A stretch of DNA of 43,702 bases from NCBI GenBank assembly GCA_934718155.1, contig CAKUZF010000020.1, positions 1 to 43,702 of the forward strand. Reading direction: 5' to 3'. A program made the position numbers and the translations under genes. Origin of the DNA: an uncultured Parabacteroides sp. (GTDB lineage Bacteria; Bacteroidota; Bacteroidia; Bacteroidales; Tannerellaceae). The notes beneath the pieces were generated by a model. That model had not been told where the DNA came from and ran no database searches. It worked only from the letters and a program-made list of their open reading frames with translations. Of the stretch, positions 7,575 through 15,065 are shown piece by piece (position 1 is the stretch's first letter; each line of letters opens with the position of its first letter).

Positions 7575-9172
7575 TGCTGTTCCTCCTTTGCTTTTTTGGC
7601 CTCACGTGCGTGGCGAGCGGCCACTTGGATGCACTCACGACGTGGGATAATCACTGATACGCCTTTATACGCGATCTCCTCGCGGATGACGCGCGTGATC
7701 TCGGGCATGTTCTTGGGCAGGGGCACGACCACGTGCAAGTGCTCCGGCTCTACGCCCAGGCCCAGGCAGATGGCCTCGAACTTGTTGGTGCCCGCCGAGT
7801 CTTGTCCGCCCGTCATGCCCGTTGTCAGGTTGTCGGAGATGATCACCGTGATCGGGCTATGGTCGTTGACGGCATCGAGCAGGCCCGTCATGCCGCTGTG
7901 CGTGAAAGTCGAGTCGCCAATCACGGCCACGGCGGGGTAAAGGCCGGCATCGGCCGCTCCCTTCGCCATCGTGATGGAGGCGCCCATGTCGACGCAGCTG
8001 GCCAAGGCCTGGAAGGGAGGCAACGCGCCCAGCGTGTAGCAACCGATGTCGCCAAACACACGGTGGGTGGGATAGTCGGCCAAGACTTGGTTCAGGGCCG
8101 TATAGACATCCCGATGGCCGCATCCCTGGCAGAGCTGCGGCGGACGGGCCGCCAGGTTCTTCGCCGGGGCGAACACGGGGCCGCCGGGCTGGTTCAACGC
8201 CTTCGCCACGCAGTCGGGCGTGAGCTCGCCCGTGCGAGGCAGGTCGCCGGTGAGGCGTCCCTTGATCGGGTAGCCCGCTCCCAGGATCCCCCTCACCTGC
8301 TCTTCTACGACGGGCTGACCGTCTTCGACAACAAGGAGGGCATCGTTGGCGGCGGCCAAGGCCTGAATGGCCTTCTCGGGCAACGGATATTGGCTCACTT
8401 TCAACAGGTTGACCTTGTCGCCCACCACCTCTTTCACGTAGTTGTAGGCGATGCCGCATGCGATGACGCCCAGTTTCGGGGCCTCGTCGCTCTGTTCTAC
8501 CTTATTATATATAGACTGCTCGGCGGCCTGCTCCATGGCGGGCTGCTTGGCGATCAGCGCCTCGTAGCGCTTGCGGGCGATGCCGGGCAGCAACACCCAG
8601 CGTTCGGTGCAAACATCCAGCGGTTTTTGGGCTTGGGGCTCGCCGATTTCTACCGCCGCGCGGCTATGCGCCAAACGGGTGACGACACGCAGAACGACCG
8701 GCTCGCACAGCTCCTCGGAGAGCGCGAAAGCGCTGGCCATCATGTCGTAGGCCTCCTGCTGATTGCTCGGCTCGAAAGTGGGCACGAGGGCGAACTTCGC
8801 GTAGAAGCGGCTGTCTTGCTCGTTCTGGCTGGAGTGCATCGAGGGGTCGTCGGCCGCCAGCACCACCAAGCCTCCTTTCACGCCCGTGATGGCGGAATTG
8901 ACAAAGGCATCGGCGCAGACGTTCATGCCTACGTGTTTCATGCAGACCAGCGCGCGCTTGCCGGCATACGACATACCCAGGGCTGCCTCCATGGCTGTCT
9001 TCTCGTTCGTACACCAACGGCTATGAATGCCCCGCTCCTTGGCCAGGGGGTCTGCTTGTATAAACTCTGTGATTTCGGTAGAGGGCGTGCCCGGATAGGC
9101 ATACACGCCGCTCAGGCCGGCGTGGATGGCTCCCAAGGCGATGGCCTCGTCTCCTAACAAAAGTCTTTTCAT
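7571..9172 (-). CDS. iorA: Indolepyruvate ferredoxin oxidoreductase, alpha subunit (short form)
   Basis: About 533 residues from MKRLLLGDEAIALGAIHAG. That start fits the family and the promoter at 9206-9236; an in-frame ATG at 9223 would lie upstream of the predicted transcription start. The N-terminal half is the pyrimidine-binding domain (VYAYPGTPSTEI, NEKTAMEAALG). The C-terminal half is the thiamine-diphosphate domain (CQGCGHRDVYTAL, GDIGCYTLG, GDSTFTHSGMTGLLDAV, ISDNLTTGMTGGQ). The protein stops soon after PRRECIQ. The C-terminal 2[4Fe-4S] ferredoxin domain with CxxCxxC motifs that ends longer IorA proteins is missing. Electrons would therefore leave by another Fe-S partner. First gene of the six-gene operon. 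Confidence 0.95.
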   Translation of the reverse strand: MKRLLLGDEAIALGAIHAGLSGVYAYPGTPSTEITEFIQADPLAKERGIHSRWCTNEKTAMEAALGMSYAGKRALVCMKHVGMNVCADAFVNSAITGVKGGLVVLAADDPSMHSSQNEQDSRFYAKFALVPTFEPSNQQEAYDMMASAFALSEELCEPVVLRVVTRLAHSRAAVEIGEPQAQKPLDVCTERWVLLPGIARKRYEALIAKQPAMEQAAEQSIYNKVEQSDEAPKLGVIACGIAYNYVKEVVGDKVNLLKVSQYPLPEKAIQALAAANDALLVVEDGQPVVEEQVRGILGAGYPIKGRLTGDLPRTGELTPDCVAKALNQPGGPVFAPAKNLAARPPQLCQGCGHRDVYTALNQVLADYPTHRVFGDIGCYTLGALPPFQALASCVDMGASITMAKGAADAGLYPAVAVIGDSTFTHSGMTGLLDAVNDHSPITVIISDNLTTGMTGGQDSAGTNKFEAICLGLGVEPEHLHVVVPLPKNMPEITRVIREEIAYKGVSVIIPRRECIQVAARHAREAKKAKEEQQ

Positions 9173-9205
9173 GATAATTTTATGTTTTTTCTTTCTCAAT
9201 GGCGA

Positions 9206-9236
9206 CAAAGGTAAAGATTTCAACGTAATCTACAAA
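9206..9236 (-). promoter_or_regulatory. Promoter of the iorA operon
   Basis: Read on the minus strand, TTTG (9236-9233), 19 bp, then TACCTTTG (9213-9206). This matches the Bacteroidota consensus TTTG-N19-21-TAnnTTTG exactly. Transcription would start near 9200, leaving a leader of about 28 bases before the iorA ATG at 9172. This supports the shorter iorA start. Confidence 0.75.
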
Positions 9237-9257
9237 TAAAACGTTAGTTTTTCTCTT

Positions 9258-9941
9258 TTATTTCACCGTGGCATGGATCGCCTCCAGAATGATTTTCTCC
9301 ATAATCTTATAGCCCTCAAGCGTGGGGTGAACGCCGTCTTTCGACAGATTCTCAGGCAATCCGTTGCGTGCGTCCTTCATGGCCGAATGGTAATCCACGT
9401 AGGTCAGGCCCTGCTTGTCGGCATAGTCTTTGATCATCTCGTTCAGGCGGATCACCTTGCCGGCCGGCTCCATGCCGGGTCGCCAGGGGAAGTCGTAGGC
9501 CGGCAAGACGGAGCAGAGTATCACCTGGATGTCATGGCATTTCGCCAGCTCGGCCATCGAGACCAGGTTACCAAACACGTTTTCGAGCGAGATCACGCCG
9601 TTGTTGTGGGCGATGTCGTTGATGCCGGCCAGGATCACGACCGCCTTCGGATGCAGGTTGATCACGTCTTGGCGGAAGCGCACCAGCATCTCCGAGGTGG
9701 TTTGTCCGCTGATGCCTCGATCCACGAAGTTGTTCTCCTTGAAGAAGGTTGAGTCGGCAGGCCACCATCCGTCGGTGATGGAGTTGCCCATAAACACTAC
9801 GTTTGCCGGGATTTGCACATTGCGGTTTGCCTCGGCGTAACGTCCGAACTGCGCCCAATCGCCCTTCTCGGTCTGGGCAAGGAGTGGTGACACCGCCAAC
9901 AATCCGGCCGACACCATGCCTAACATTTTGATTTTCTTCAT
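9258..9941 (-). CDS. Secreted SGNH/GDSL-family hydrolase
   Basis: 227 residues with a signal peptide (MKKIKMLGMVSAGLLAVSPLLA, cut near AQ). The SGNH blocks are clear: block I FMGNSITDGWW with the nucleophile serine, block II around DRGISGQTTSEML, block III GINDIAHN, and block V DGVHPTLEGY with the Asp-His pair. Such enzymes deacetylate or de-esterify glycans or lipids in the periplasm or at the cell surface. The exact substrate cannot be told. It is transcribed alone, divergently from serB, and its stop lies 21 bp before the iorA promoter region on the same strand. Confidence 0.9.
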   Translation of the reverse strand: MKKIKMLGMVSAGLLAVSPLLAQTEKGDWAQFGRYAEANRNVQIPANVVFMGNSITDGWWPADSTFFKENNFVDRGISGQTTSEMLVRFRQDVINLHPKAVVILAGINDIAHNNGVISLENVFGNLVSMAELAKCHDIQVILCSVLPAYDFPWRPGMEPAGKVIRLNEMIKDYADKQGLTYVDYHSAMKDARNGLPENLSKDGVHPTLEGYKIMEKIILEAIHATVK

Positions 9942-9993
9942 ATTCTTAGAATTAATTTTTTAGTATGTCTCTTTTTAATCACATTGGTAACCG

Positions 9994-10042
9994 CAAAAGT
10001 AACGAATAAAACGGGATATTTGTAAGAGTTTATGTACTTTTG
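9994..10042. promoter_or_regulatory. Divergent promoter region between the SGNH hydrolase and serB
   Basis: Two -7 boxes of the Bacteroidota type point away from each other: TACTTTTG on the minus strand (10001-9994) for the hydrolase and TACTTTTG on the plus strand (10035-10042) for serB. Neither has a well-spaced TTTG -33 box. The plus-strand box overlaps the upstream ATG at 10032, which argues that serB starts at 10068 instead. Confidence 0.5.
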
Positions 10043-10067
10043 CTCCGTAATAGAAGAGACACTACAT

Positions 10068-11285
10068 ATGACACCAAAGAATGAAATCATACTGATCTCG
10101 ATCAACGGAATGGACCAGCCGGGCGTCACGGCTACCCTTACTGAAATATTGGCGCTCAACAACGCCGTGATTTTAGACATCGGCCAGGCCGACATCCACA
10201 ACCAGCTGGCTCTGGGAATCTTGTTTCAATGCTCCGAGGAGAATTCGGGCAAGATCCTGAAAGAGCTGCTCTTCAAGAGCTACGAGCTTGACGTGAACAT
10301 CCGTTTCAACCCCATCAACGAAAAGGAATACAGCAAATGGGTGAACATGCAAGGCAAGGATCGCTACATCATCACCATATTGGGCCGCAAGCTGACCGCC
10401 AAGCAGATCGCGGGCGTTTCGCGCATCGTGGCCCAGCAAGGCATGAACATCGACGACATCAAGCGCCTGACGGGGCGCATCCCCTTAGACGAGAACGAGC
10501 GCACGCCGAAAGCCAGCGTGCAGTTCTCCACCCGTGGCAACCCGGCCGACAAGGAGAAGATGAAGGCCGACTTCATGCGCCTCTCCAACGAGCTGGAGAT
10601 GGACATCTCTTTCCAGGAGGATAATATGTATCGCCGTATGCGCCGACTGATCTGCTTCGATATGGACTCGACCCTGATCGAGACGGAGGTGATCGACGAG
10701 CTGGCCATGCGGGCTGGCGTGGGCGACCAGGTGAAGGCCATCACCGAGTCGGCCATGCGCGGCGAGATCGACTTCTGCGAAAGCTTCAAGCAGCGCTGCG
10801 CCCTGCTGAAGGGGCTCGACGTCTCCGTCATGCAGGAGATCGCCGAAAACCTGCCCATCACCGAGGGCGTCGATCGCCTGATGCGCGTCTTGAAAAAGGT
10901 GGGCTTCAAGATCGCCATCCTGTCGGGTGGTTTCACCTTCTTCGGCAACTACCTGAAGCAGAAATACAACATCGACTATGTCTATGCCAATGAGCTGGAG
11001 ATTGAGGACGGCCGTCTGACGGGCCGCTACGTGGGCGACATCGTCGATGGCCGACGCAAGGCCGAGCTGCTCCGACTGATCGCCCAGGTGGAGAACGTCG
11101 ACCTGCAACAGACCGTGGCCGTGGGCGACGGGGCCAACGACCTCCCCATGATCAGCGTGGCCGGACTGGGCATCGCCTTCCACGCCAAGCCCAAGGTGAA
11201 GGCAACGGCCAAGCAGTCCATCTCGACAATCGGACTGGATGGCATCCTCTATTTCTTAGGTTACAAAGATTCGTATATCGACTAA
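10068..11285 (+). CDS. serB: Phosphoserine phosphatase with N-terminal ACT-like domains
   Basis: 405 residues from MTPKNEIILISING. The N-terminal half (about 1-185) has two ACT-like modules (ISINGMDQPGVTATLTEI and ITILGRKLTAKQIAGVSRI). The C-terminal half is a HAD phosphatase with nucleophile motif CFDMDSTLIETEVIDELA (D198), the SGGFTFFG motif II and VGDGANDLPMI motif IV. It catalyses the last step of serine synthesis, O-phosphoserine to serine. The ACT region may bind serine as an allosteric effector. The start at 10068 is preferred over 10032 because the candidate -7 box overlaps the earlier ATG. A small Dabb protein follows after 12 bp. Confidence 0.95.
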   Translation: MTPKNEIILISINGMDQPGVTATLTEILALNNAVILDIGQADIHNQLALGILFQCSEENSGKILKELLFKSYELDVNIRFNPINEKEYSKWVNMQGKDRYIITILGRKLTAKQIAGVSRIVAQQGMNIDDIKRLTGRIPLDENERTPKASVQFSTRGNPADKEKMKADFMRLSNELEMDISFQEDNMYRRMRRLICFDMDSTLIETEVIDELAMRAGVGDQVKAITESAMRGEIDFCESFKQRCALLKGLDVSVMQEIAENLPITEGVDRLMRVLKKVGFKIAILSGGFTFFGNYLKQKYNIDYVYANELEIEDGRLTGRYVGDIVDGRRKAELLRLIAQVENVDLQQTVAVGDGANDLPMISVAGLGIAFHAKPKVKATAKQSISTIGLDGILYFLGYKDSYID

Positions 11286-11297
11286 TAATAATATATA

Positions 11298-11609
11298 ATG
11301 ACTATGGTCAAACACATCGTAATGTTCAAACTGAAACCGTTTGAGACAGCGGCCGAGAAGAAGGCCAAGCTGCAAGAGATCAAAGAAAAGCTGGAGGCCT
11401 TGATCGACAAGATCGAGGTGCTGCGCGGCATCCGGGTAGACTTCAACATCAATCCCGCCGAGACGTGGGACCTGATTCTGACCACGGAGTTGGACAGCCT
11501 GGAGGATGTAAACACCTACGCCAACCATCCCGAGCACGTGGCGGTGGCGAAAAACATCATTGGCCCCGTAAAGGCCGACAGAGCTTGCGTGGATTATGAA
11601 ACCGTTTGA
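11298..11609 (+). CDS. Dabb (stress-responsive A/B barrel) domain protein
   Basis: 103 residues covering one Dabb domain. The start VKHIVMFKLKP, the middle DLILTTELDSLEDVNTYANHP and the conserved HPEHVAVA stretch are typical of this dimeric ferredoxin-like fold. Members are small cytosolic proteins of mostly unknown function, some acting on polyketide-like or aldehyde substrates. Its 3' end overlaps the next gene by 14 bases, so the two are probably translated together. It lies 12 bp after serB on the same strand, likely in one transcript; a functional link with serine synthesis is not evident. Confidence 0.88.
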   Translation: MTMVKHIVMFKLKPFETAAEKKAKLQEIKEKLEALIDKIEVLRGIRVDFNINPAETWDLILTTELDSLEDVNTYANHPEHVAVAKNIIGPVKADRACVDYETV

Positions 11610-12066
11610 TATCGACGAGCGGGTGGAGCGTGCCGTGCTCCATTTCATGTCGGGCTATAACTGTGCGCAGTCGGTGTTCCTGGCCTATGCCGACCTGTTC
11701 GACCTCGACACGGAGCTGGCCAAGAAGATGTCGGTCTCTTTCGGCGGAGGCATGGGCCGCTTGCGCGAGGTGTGCGGCACGGTGAGCGGCATGGCCATGC
11801 TGGCCGGATTCAAGTATCCCGTCGAGGACCCCAAGGATCAGGCGGCACGCACCCGAAACTACGCGACGGTGCAGAAAATGGCGGGGCTCTTCCGCGAGAA
11901 ATATGGCTCCATCGTCTGCCGCGAGCTCTTAGGGGCAAAGCAGGCAGCCGCCACCGACCCGGCCCCCTCGGCACGCACGGCCGACTATTACGCCCAGCGC
12001 CCTTGCGCGCGCTTCGTGGCCGAATCGGCACGCATCGCCGGGCGCATGCTCAAGGAGGAGATTTAG
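11596..12066 (+). CDS. C_GCAxxG_C_C family protein
   Basis: 156 residues. It shows the cysteine pattern that names the family: YNCAQSVFLAY near residue 21, GGGMGRLREVCGTVSGMAMLAG (the GCxxxCG-like core), then IVCRELLG and CARFVAESA. The four spread cysteines suggest metal binding or redox activity. C-GCAxxG-C-C proteins are common in anaerobes and often sit beside redox or transport genes; the biochemical role is unsettled. It overlaps the Dabb gene by 14 bases and ends five bases before the stop of the convergent histidine-kinase gene. Confidence 0.88.
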   Translation: MKPFDIDERVERAVLHFMSGYNCAQSVFLAYADLFDLDTELAKKMSVSFGGGMGRLREVCGTVSGMAMLAGFKYPVEDPKDQAARTRNYATVQKMAGLFREKYGSIVCRELLGAKQAAATDPAPSARTADYYAQRPCARFVAESARIAGRMLKEEI

Positions 12067-12071
12067 CGCGC

Positions 12072-12938
12072 TCAAGGCTTGAAGTCGATCGACACGGTGG
12101 TGCCCTCGCCCAGCCGCGAGGCGATATTCACCTCCGCCCCACACACGCGCAAGATGCGCCCGCTAAGGCTCAGCCCCACCCCATGCCCGGCATAGGGCTG
12201 GGCGTTGCTGGCCCGATAGAAAGGCTGCATCACCCGCTCCAGCTCATCGGGCGGAATGCCAATGCCCTGGTCTACAATCGACAGCACGCTCCCACGCAGA
12301 CGCATCTCCACGGGCTTGTCGCCCGAATACTTGCAGGCGTTGCTCAGCAGGTTCTGAATGGCGAGCTTCAAGAGATAAGGGTTGGCCTCCACCTGGAAGG
12401 CGAAATTGTCGGGCGAGAAGGAGACGCGCTCCGACGTGAACTGCATCAGGTAGTCGGCCAGGCAGAAGGTGTCTACCGCCCCTTTCAGTTCCGCCTTGTC
12501 GGCCCGGGCCAAGAAGAGCAGGTGTTTGATCAGCTGGATCACACGATGGTTCTCCATCGCGATGCGCCGCAGGGAGTCTTGATACTCTTCGGCCGAGCGC
12601 TCGCGCAGCAGCGTGATCTCGCATTCCCCCTGGATGGCCGTCAGCGGATTGTTCAGCTCGTGCGAGGCGTTGCTGATGAAAGCCCTCTCGCTCTGCCGGG
12701 CCAGGTCGACCCGCTCCATGAAGGCCTCGGAGGCCCGCCTCGCCAGCCGGCCAACGGCCCATGCCGTCACACCGCAGAGCACGCCCCATACGCCCAGCAG
12801 GGCGACAGCCGCCCCGGCCGAAAGGCCCAGCCCCACGGCCAGCCCGCCAAACAGCAGCCCCCCCAAGCAGCCGACGCCGATCGCCAAACGGCCCAGCCGC
12901 TGGCGAAAAAGTCGCACTATGCGCAGCTCCTCGCTCAT
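12072..12938 (-). CDS. Sensor histidine kinase without a periplasmic domain
   Basis: 288 residues from MSEELRIVRLFRQ; the start overlaps the response-regulator stop (ATGA, 12935-12938). Two membrane segments (about 19-39 and 41-63) are joined by almost no loop, so there is no extracytoplasmic sensor domain. The HisKA box is SNASHELNNPLTAIQGE with H93. The ATPase domain has the N box QNLLSNACKYS, the G1 box VDQGIGIPPDEL and the G2 box GHGVGLSLSGRI. Such intramembrane-type kinases sense membrane state or a partner protein. It phosphorylates the regulator encoded just upstream. The input signal is unknown. Confidence 0.93.
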   Translation of the reverse strand: MSEELRIVRLFRQRLGRLAIGVGCLGGLLFGGLAVGLGLSAGAAVALLGVWGVLCGVTAWAVGRLARRASEAFMERVDLARQSERAFISNASHELNNPLTAIQGECEITLLRERSAEEYQDSLRRIAMENHRVIQLIKHLLFLARADKAELKGAVDTFCLADYLMQFTSERVSFSPDNFAFQVEANPYLLKLAIQNLLSNACKYSGDKPVEMRLRGSVLSIVDQGIGIPPDELERVMQPFYRASNAQPYAGHGVGLSLSGRILRVCGAEVNIASRLGEGTTVSIDFKP

Positions 12939-13612
12939 GCCTCCATCCGATAGCCCACGCCCGTCACCGTGTGGATCAGTTTCCGCTCGAAAGCCTTGTC
13001 GACCTTCTGGCGCAGGTAGTTCACGTAGACATCCACCACGTTGGTGTTGTGGGCGTCGGGCTCCTTTTCCCACACCATGCGAAGCAGGTCTCCCCGGCTG
13101 ACGGCCGTGCCCGCATGCCGCATCAGGCATTCCAGCAACCTATATTCCCTCAGGGTCAGCTCGATGGGTTGCCCGTTGCGCATCGCCCGGTGGCTCGCGG
13201 CATCCAGCGAGAGGTCTCCACAGCGCAGCCCGCCCGGCTCCGCATGCCCCACCCTTCGCAGCATGGCCTGTATGCGCGCTTGCAGTTCCTTGAAGCTGAA
13301 CGGCTTCACCAGGTAGTCGTCGGCTCCGGCATCCAGGCCGGCCACGATGTCGTCGGTCGACCCCAAGGCGGTCAGCATGATGACGGGCGTTAGATAGCCA
13401 AACCGCTCCCTGAAGCGCTTGCACAGTTGCAAGCCGCTCATCCCGGGCATCACCACGTCGAGCAAGAGGCAATCGAAGCCTCCCGCCTCGGCCAAGGCCC
13501 ATCCACGCTCGCCATCCGAGGCCACCACCGCCTCATGGCCGAACTCTCGCAATCCACGAGCTATAAAGGAGGCGATGTTCGCCTCGTCTTCCGCTATTAA
13601 AATCTTTGCCAT
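12935..13612 (-). CDS. OmpR/PhoB-family response regulator
   Basis: 225 residues from MAKILIAEDEANIASFIARG; upstream in-frame ATGs precede the candidate -7 box and lack homology. The receiver domain has the acidic pair E8/D9, phospho-acceptor D52 in LLLDVVMPGMSG, T81 and K103 in LVKPFSFKEL. The C-terminal winged helix (about 130-225) has the typical LTLREYRLLECLMRH and VDVYVNYLRQKVDK blocks. Partner of the histidine kinase, whose start overlaps its stop. A palindrome in the leader (13649-13662) may be a site for autoregulation. Confidence 0.95.
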   Translation of the reverse strand: MAKILIAEDEANIASFIARGLREFGHEAVVASDGERGWALAEAGGFDCLLLDVVMPGMSGLQLCKRFRERFGYLTPVIMLTALGSTDDIVAGLDAGADDYLVKPFSFKELQARIQAMLRRVGHAEPGGLRCGDLSLDAASHRAMRNGQPIELTLREYRLLECLMRHAGTAVSRGDLLRMVWEKEPDAHNTNVVDVYVNYLRQKVDKAFERKLIHTVTGVGYRMEA

Positions 13613-13648
13613 AACGCTCAAACTCAAAAAAAGCCCACGCCCCCTCTC

Positions 13649-13688
13649 TCTCACGTGTGAGAAAAACCCGACGCAGGCTACAAATATA
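13649..13688 (-). promoter_or_regulatory. Promoter box and 14-bp palindrome ahead of the two-component operon
   Basis: TATATTTG on the minus strand (13688-13681) matches the Bacteroidota -7 box; no -33 TTTG at the right spacing was found. About 20 bases downstream in the leader lies the perfect palindrome TCTCACGTGTGAGA (13649-13662), 37 bases before the ATG. It could be an operator for the regulator itself. That is inference from symmetry and position. Confidence 0.45.
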
Positions 13689-13741
13689 GCTGATTTAGCG
13701 CACAACGGCCTCCTTTCGCCCCTCGTTTTTTTTTCAGCGGT

Positions 13742-14227
13742 TCATCGTGCGGCGGAGTAATGGATATGAACCAAATGCCAAACGCCTGCGCTGTCCTTCT
13801 CAAACACCTGCGTTTCGAGGCCCTTTGTGTTATGCGGCGCACCGTCTTTTCGCACGGCACTGAAAGTCCAAGCAAACTCCGCCCAGGCGCTATTCTCATT
13901 CATAGAGAGTTTCAGTTGATCCCTTTGCAAATGCCTCTCCGTAAACACGCTCCCAAACAACCCAATCACCAAGCTGTCTCGAATCTCATTGTAGGTCTTG
14001 TAATAGCCCGAAGGGGCGATAAACGTCACATGGTCGGCATGCGACCATATATCGTTTACGATCGTCGTGTCGCAAGTGTTGATCGACTCGATGTATCGAC
14101 CAACCAGCCGCTCGATCGCCGCTCGGTCTGACTCCTCAGTCTTATCGGCCCTATTGGCATTTCCTACACATCCGCTCCCCGCCACGAGAAGGAGCGACAA
14201 ACCTGCTGCAAAAAAATTACGCTTCAT
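13742..14227 (-). CDS. SnoaL-like (NTF2 fold) lipoprotein
   Basis: 161 residues from MKRNFFAAGLSLLLVAGSGC; a start six codons earlier (14245) is possible, but this one gives a clean lipoprotein signal with cysteine at residue 20. The mature part has the NTF2/DUF4440-like pattern: AAIERLVGRYIESINTCD, then NDIWSHADHVTFIAPSG, EFAWTFSAVRK and GVWHLVHIHYS. Proteins of this fold are small ketosteroid-isomerase-like pockets. No substrate can be assigned, and it is probably anchored in a membrane facing the periplasm. It lies upstream of the two-component operon on the same strand but about 130 bp away, so probably in a separate transcript. Confidence 0.8.
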   Translation of the reverse strand: MKRNFFAAGLSLLLVAGSGCVGNANRADKTEESDRAAIERLVGRYIESINTCDTTIVNDIWSHADHVTFIAPSGYYKTYNEIRDSLVIGLFGSVFTERHLQRDQLKLSMNENSAWAEFAWTFSAVRKDGAPHNTKGLETQVFEKDSAGVWHLVHIHYSAAR

Positions 14228-14293
14228 CTGTTTTAAGTTTATCATTTATGAACCTGTCTGCCTCATAAAGGCATTTTCTATCTTTTTATGCCA

Positions 14294-14324
14294 CAAAGAT
14301 ATAGCTGCCATCTCATCCGTGCAA
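14294..14324 (-). promoter_or_regulatory. Promoter of the SnoaL-like lipoprotein gene
   Basis: On the minus strand TTG (14324-14322), 20 bp, TATCTTTG (14301-14294). This fits the Bacteroidota consensus. The predicted transcription start is near 14288, about 60 bases before the ATG at 14227. Confidence 0.6.
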
Positions 14325-14346
14325 GAAGGCACTTCAAGCGCTGTTA

Positions 14347-14362
14347 GTTACCCCGAGGTAAC
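14347..14362. promoter_or_regulatory. Inverted repeat GTTACC-N4-GGTAAC between divergent promoters
   Basis: A 6-bp inverted repeat with a four-base centre lies between the minus-strand promoter of the lipoprotein gene (14294-14324) and the plus-strand lemA promoter (14401-14431). The symmetry and location fit an operator for a dimeric regulator. No regulator can be named. Confidence 0.35.
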
Positions 14363-14400
14363 CTTTGTTGAGAGCGAGCCCATTATGACTCTCACTTTTT

Positions 14401-14431
14401 TTTGAGATTAGGAAGAATTTCCGTATGTTTG
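14401..14431 (+). promoter_or_regulatory. Promoter of the lemA/TPM operon
   Basis: TTTG (14401-14404), 19 bp, TATGTTTG (14424-14431): an exact match to the Bacteroidota promoter consensus. The transcript would start near 14438, about 26 bases before the lemA ATG. Confidence 0.8.
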
Positions 14432-14463
14432 CGCAATCAACTAACTAAAAAAACGAAAAGAGA

Positions 14464-15051
14464 ATGTTTAAGAACAAAACAATGTGGATCGTCATCGCCG
14501 TTGCGGCGGTGCTGTTCTTCTGGGTGAAGGGTGTATATAATAATATGGTAACGCAAGACGAGGGCGTAAAGACCGCCTGGAGCCAAGTGGAGAACCAGTA
14601 TCAACGCCGTTCAGACCTGATCCCCAACCTGGTAAACACCGTGAAGGGTTATGCCTCGCACGAGAAAGAGACGCTCGAAGGCGTGATTCAGGCACGTGCC
14701 GCGGCGACGCAGACCACGATCGACCCCTCCAACCTGACCGAAGAGTCGATGAAGCGCTTCCAGTCGGCGCAGGGCGAGCTGAGCAGCGCCCTCTCCCGCT
14801 TGATGGTCGTCATGGAGCGTTACCCCGAGCTGAAGGCCAACGAAAACTTCAAGGAACTGCAAGCGCAGCTGGAGGGCACCGAGAATCGCATCTCTACGGA
14901 GCGCAAGCGCTTCAACGAGGTGGCGCAAAGCTACAACACCTACATCCGTCAGTTCCCCAACACGATCCTCTCGGGCATGTTCGGCTTCTTGCCGAAGGCC
15001 TATTTCAGTGCGGAGGCTGGCGCTGAGAAGGCTCCCAAAGTAGAGTTTTAA
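14464..15051 (+). CDS. lemA: LemA family protein
   Basis: 195 residues. One N-terminal membrane segment (about 5-22, MWIVIAVAAVLFFWV) is followed by the LemA helical domain, with YNNMVTQDEGVKTAWSQVE, the YQRRSDLIPNLVNTVKGYA block, LSRLMVVMERYPELKAN and the final RFNEVAQSYNTYIRQFPN. The domain faces the periplasm or extracellular side. LemA proteins often pair with TPM-domain proteins, as here (14 bp gap). The biochemical function is not settled, though an envelope role is likely. Confidence 0.95.
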   Translation: MFKNKTMWIVIAVAAVLFFWVKGVYNNMVTQDEGVKTAWSQVENQYQRRSDLIPNLVNTVKGYASHEKETLEGVIQARAAATQTTIDPSNLTEESMKRFQSAQGELSSALSRLMVVMERYPELKANENFKELQAQLEGTENRISTERKRFNEVAQSYNTYIRQFPNTILSGMFGFLPKAYFSAEAGAEKAPKVEF

Positions 15052-15065
15052 GGCCCGACCCTTTC

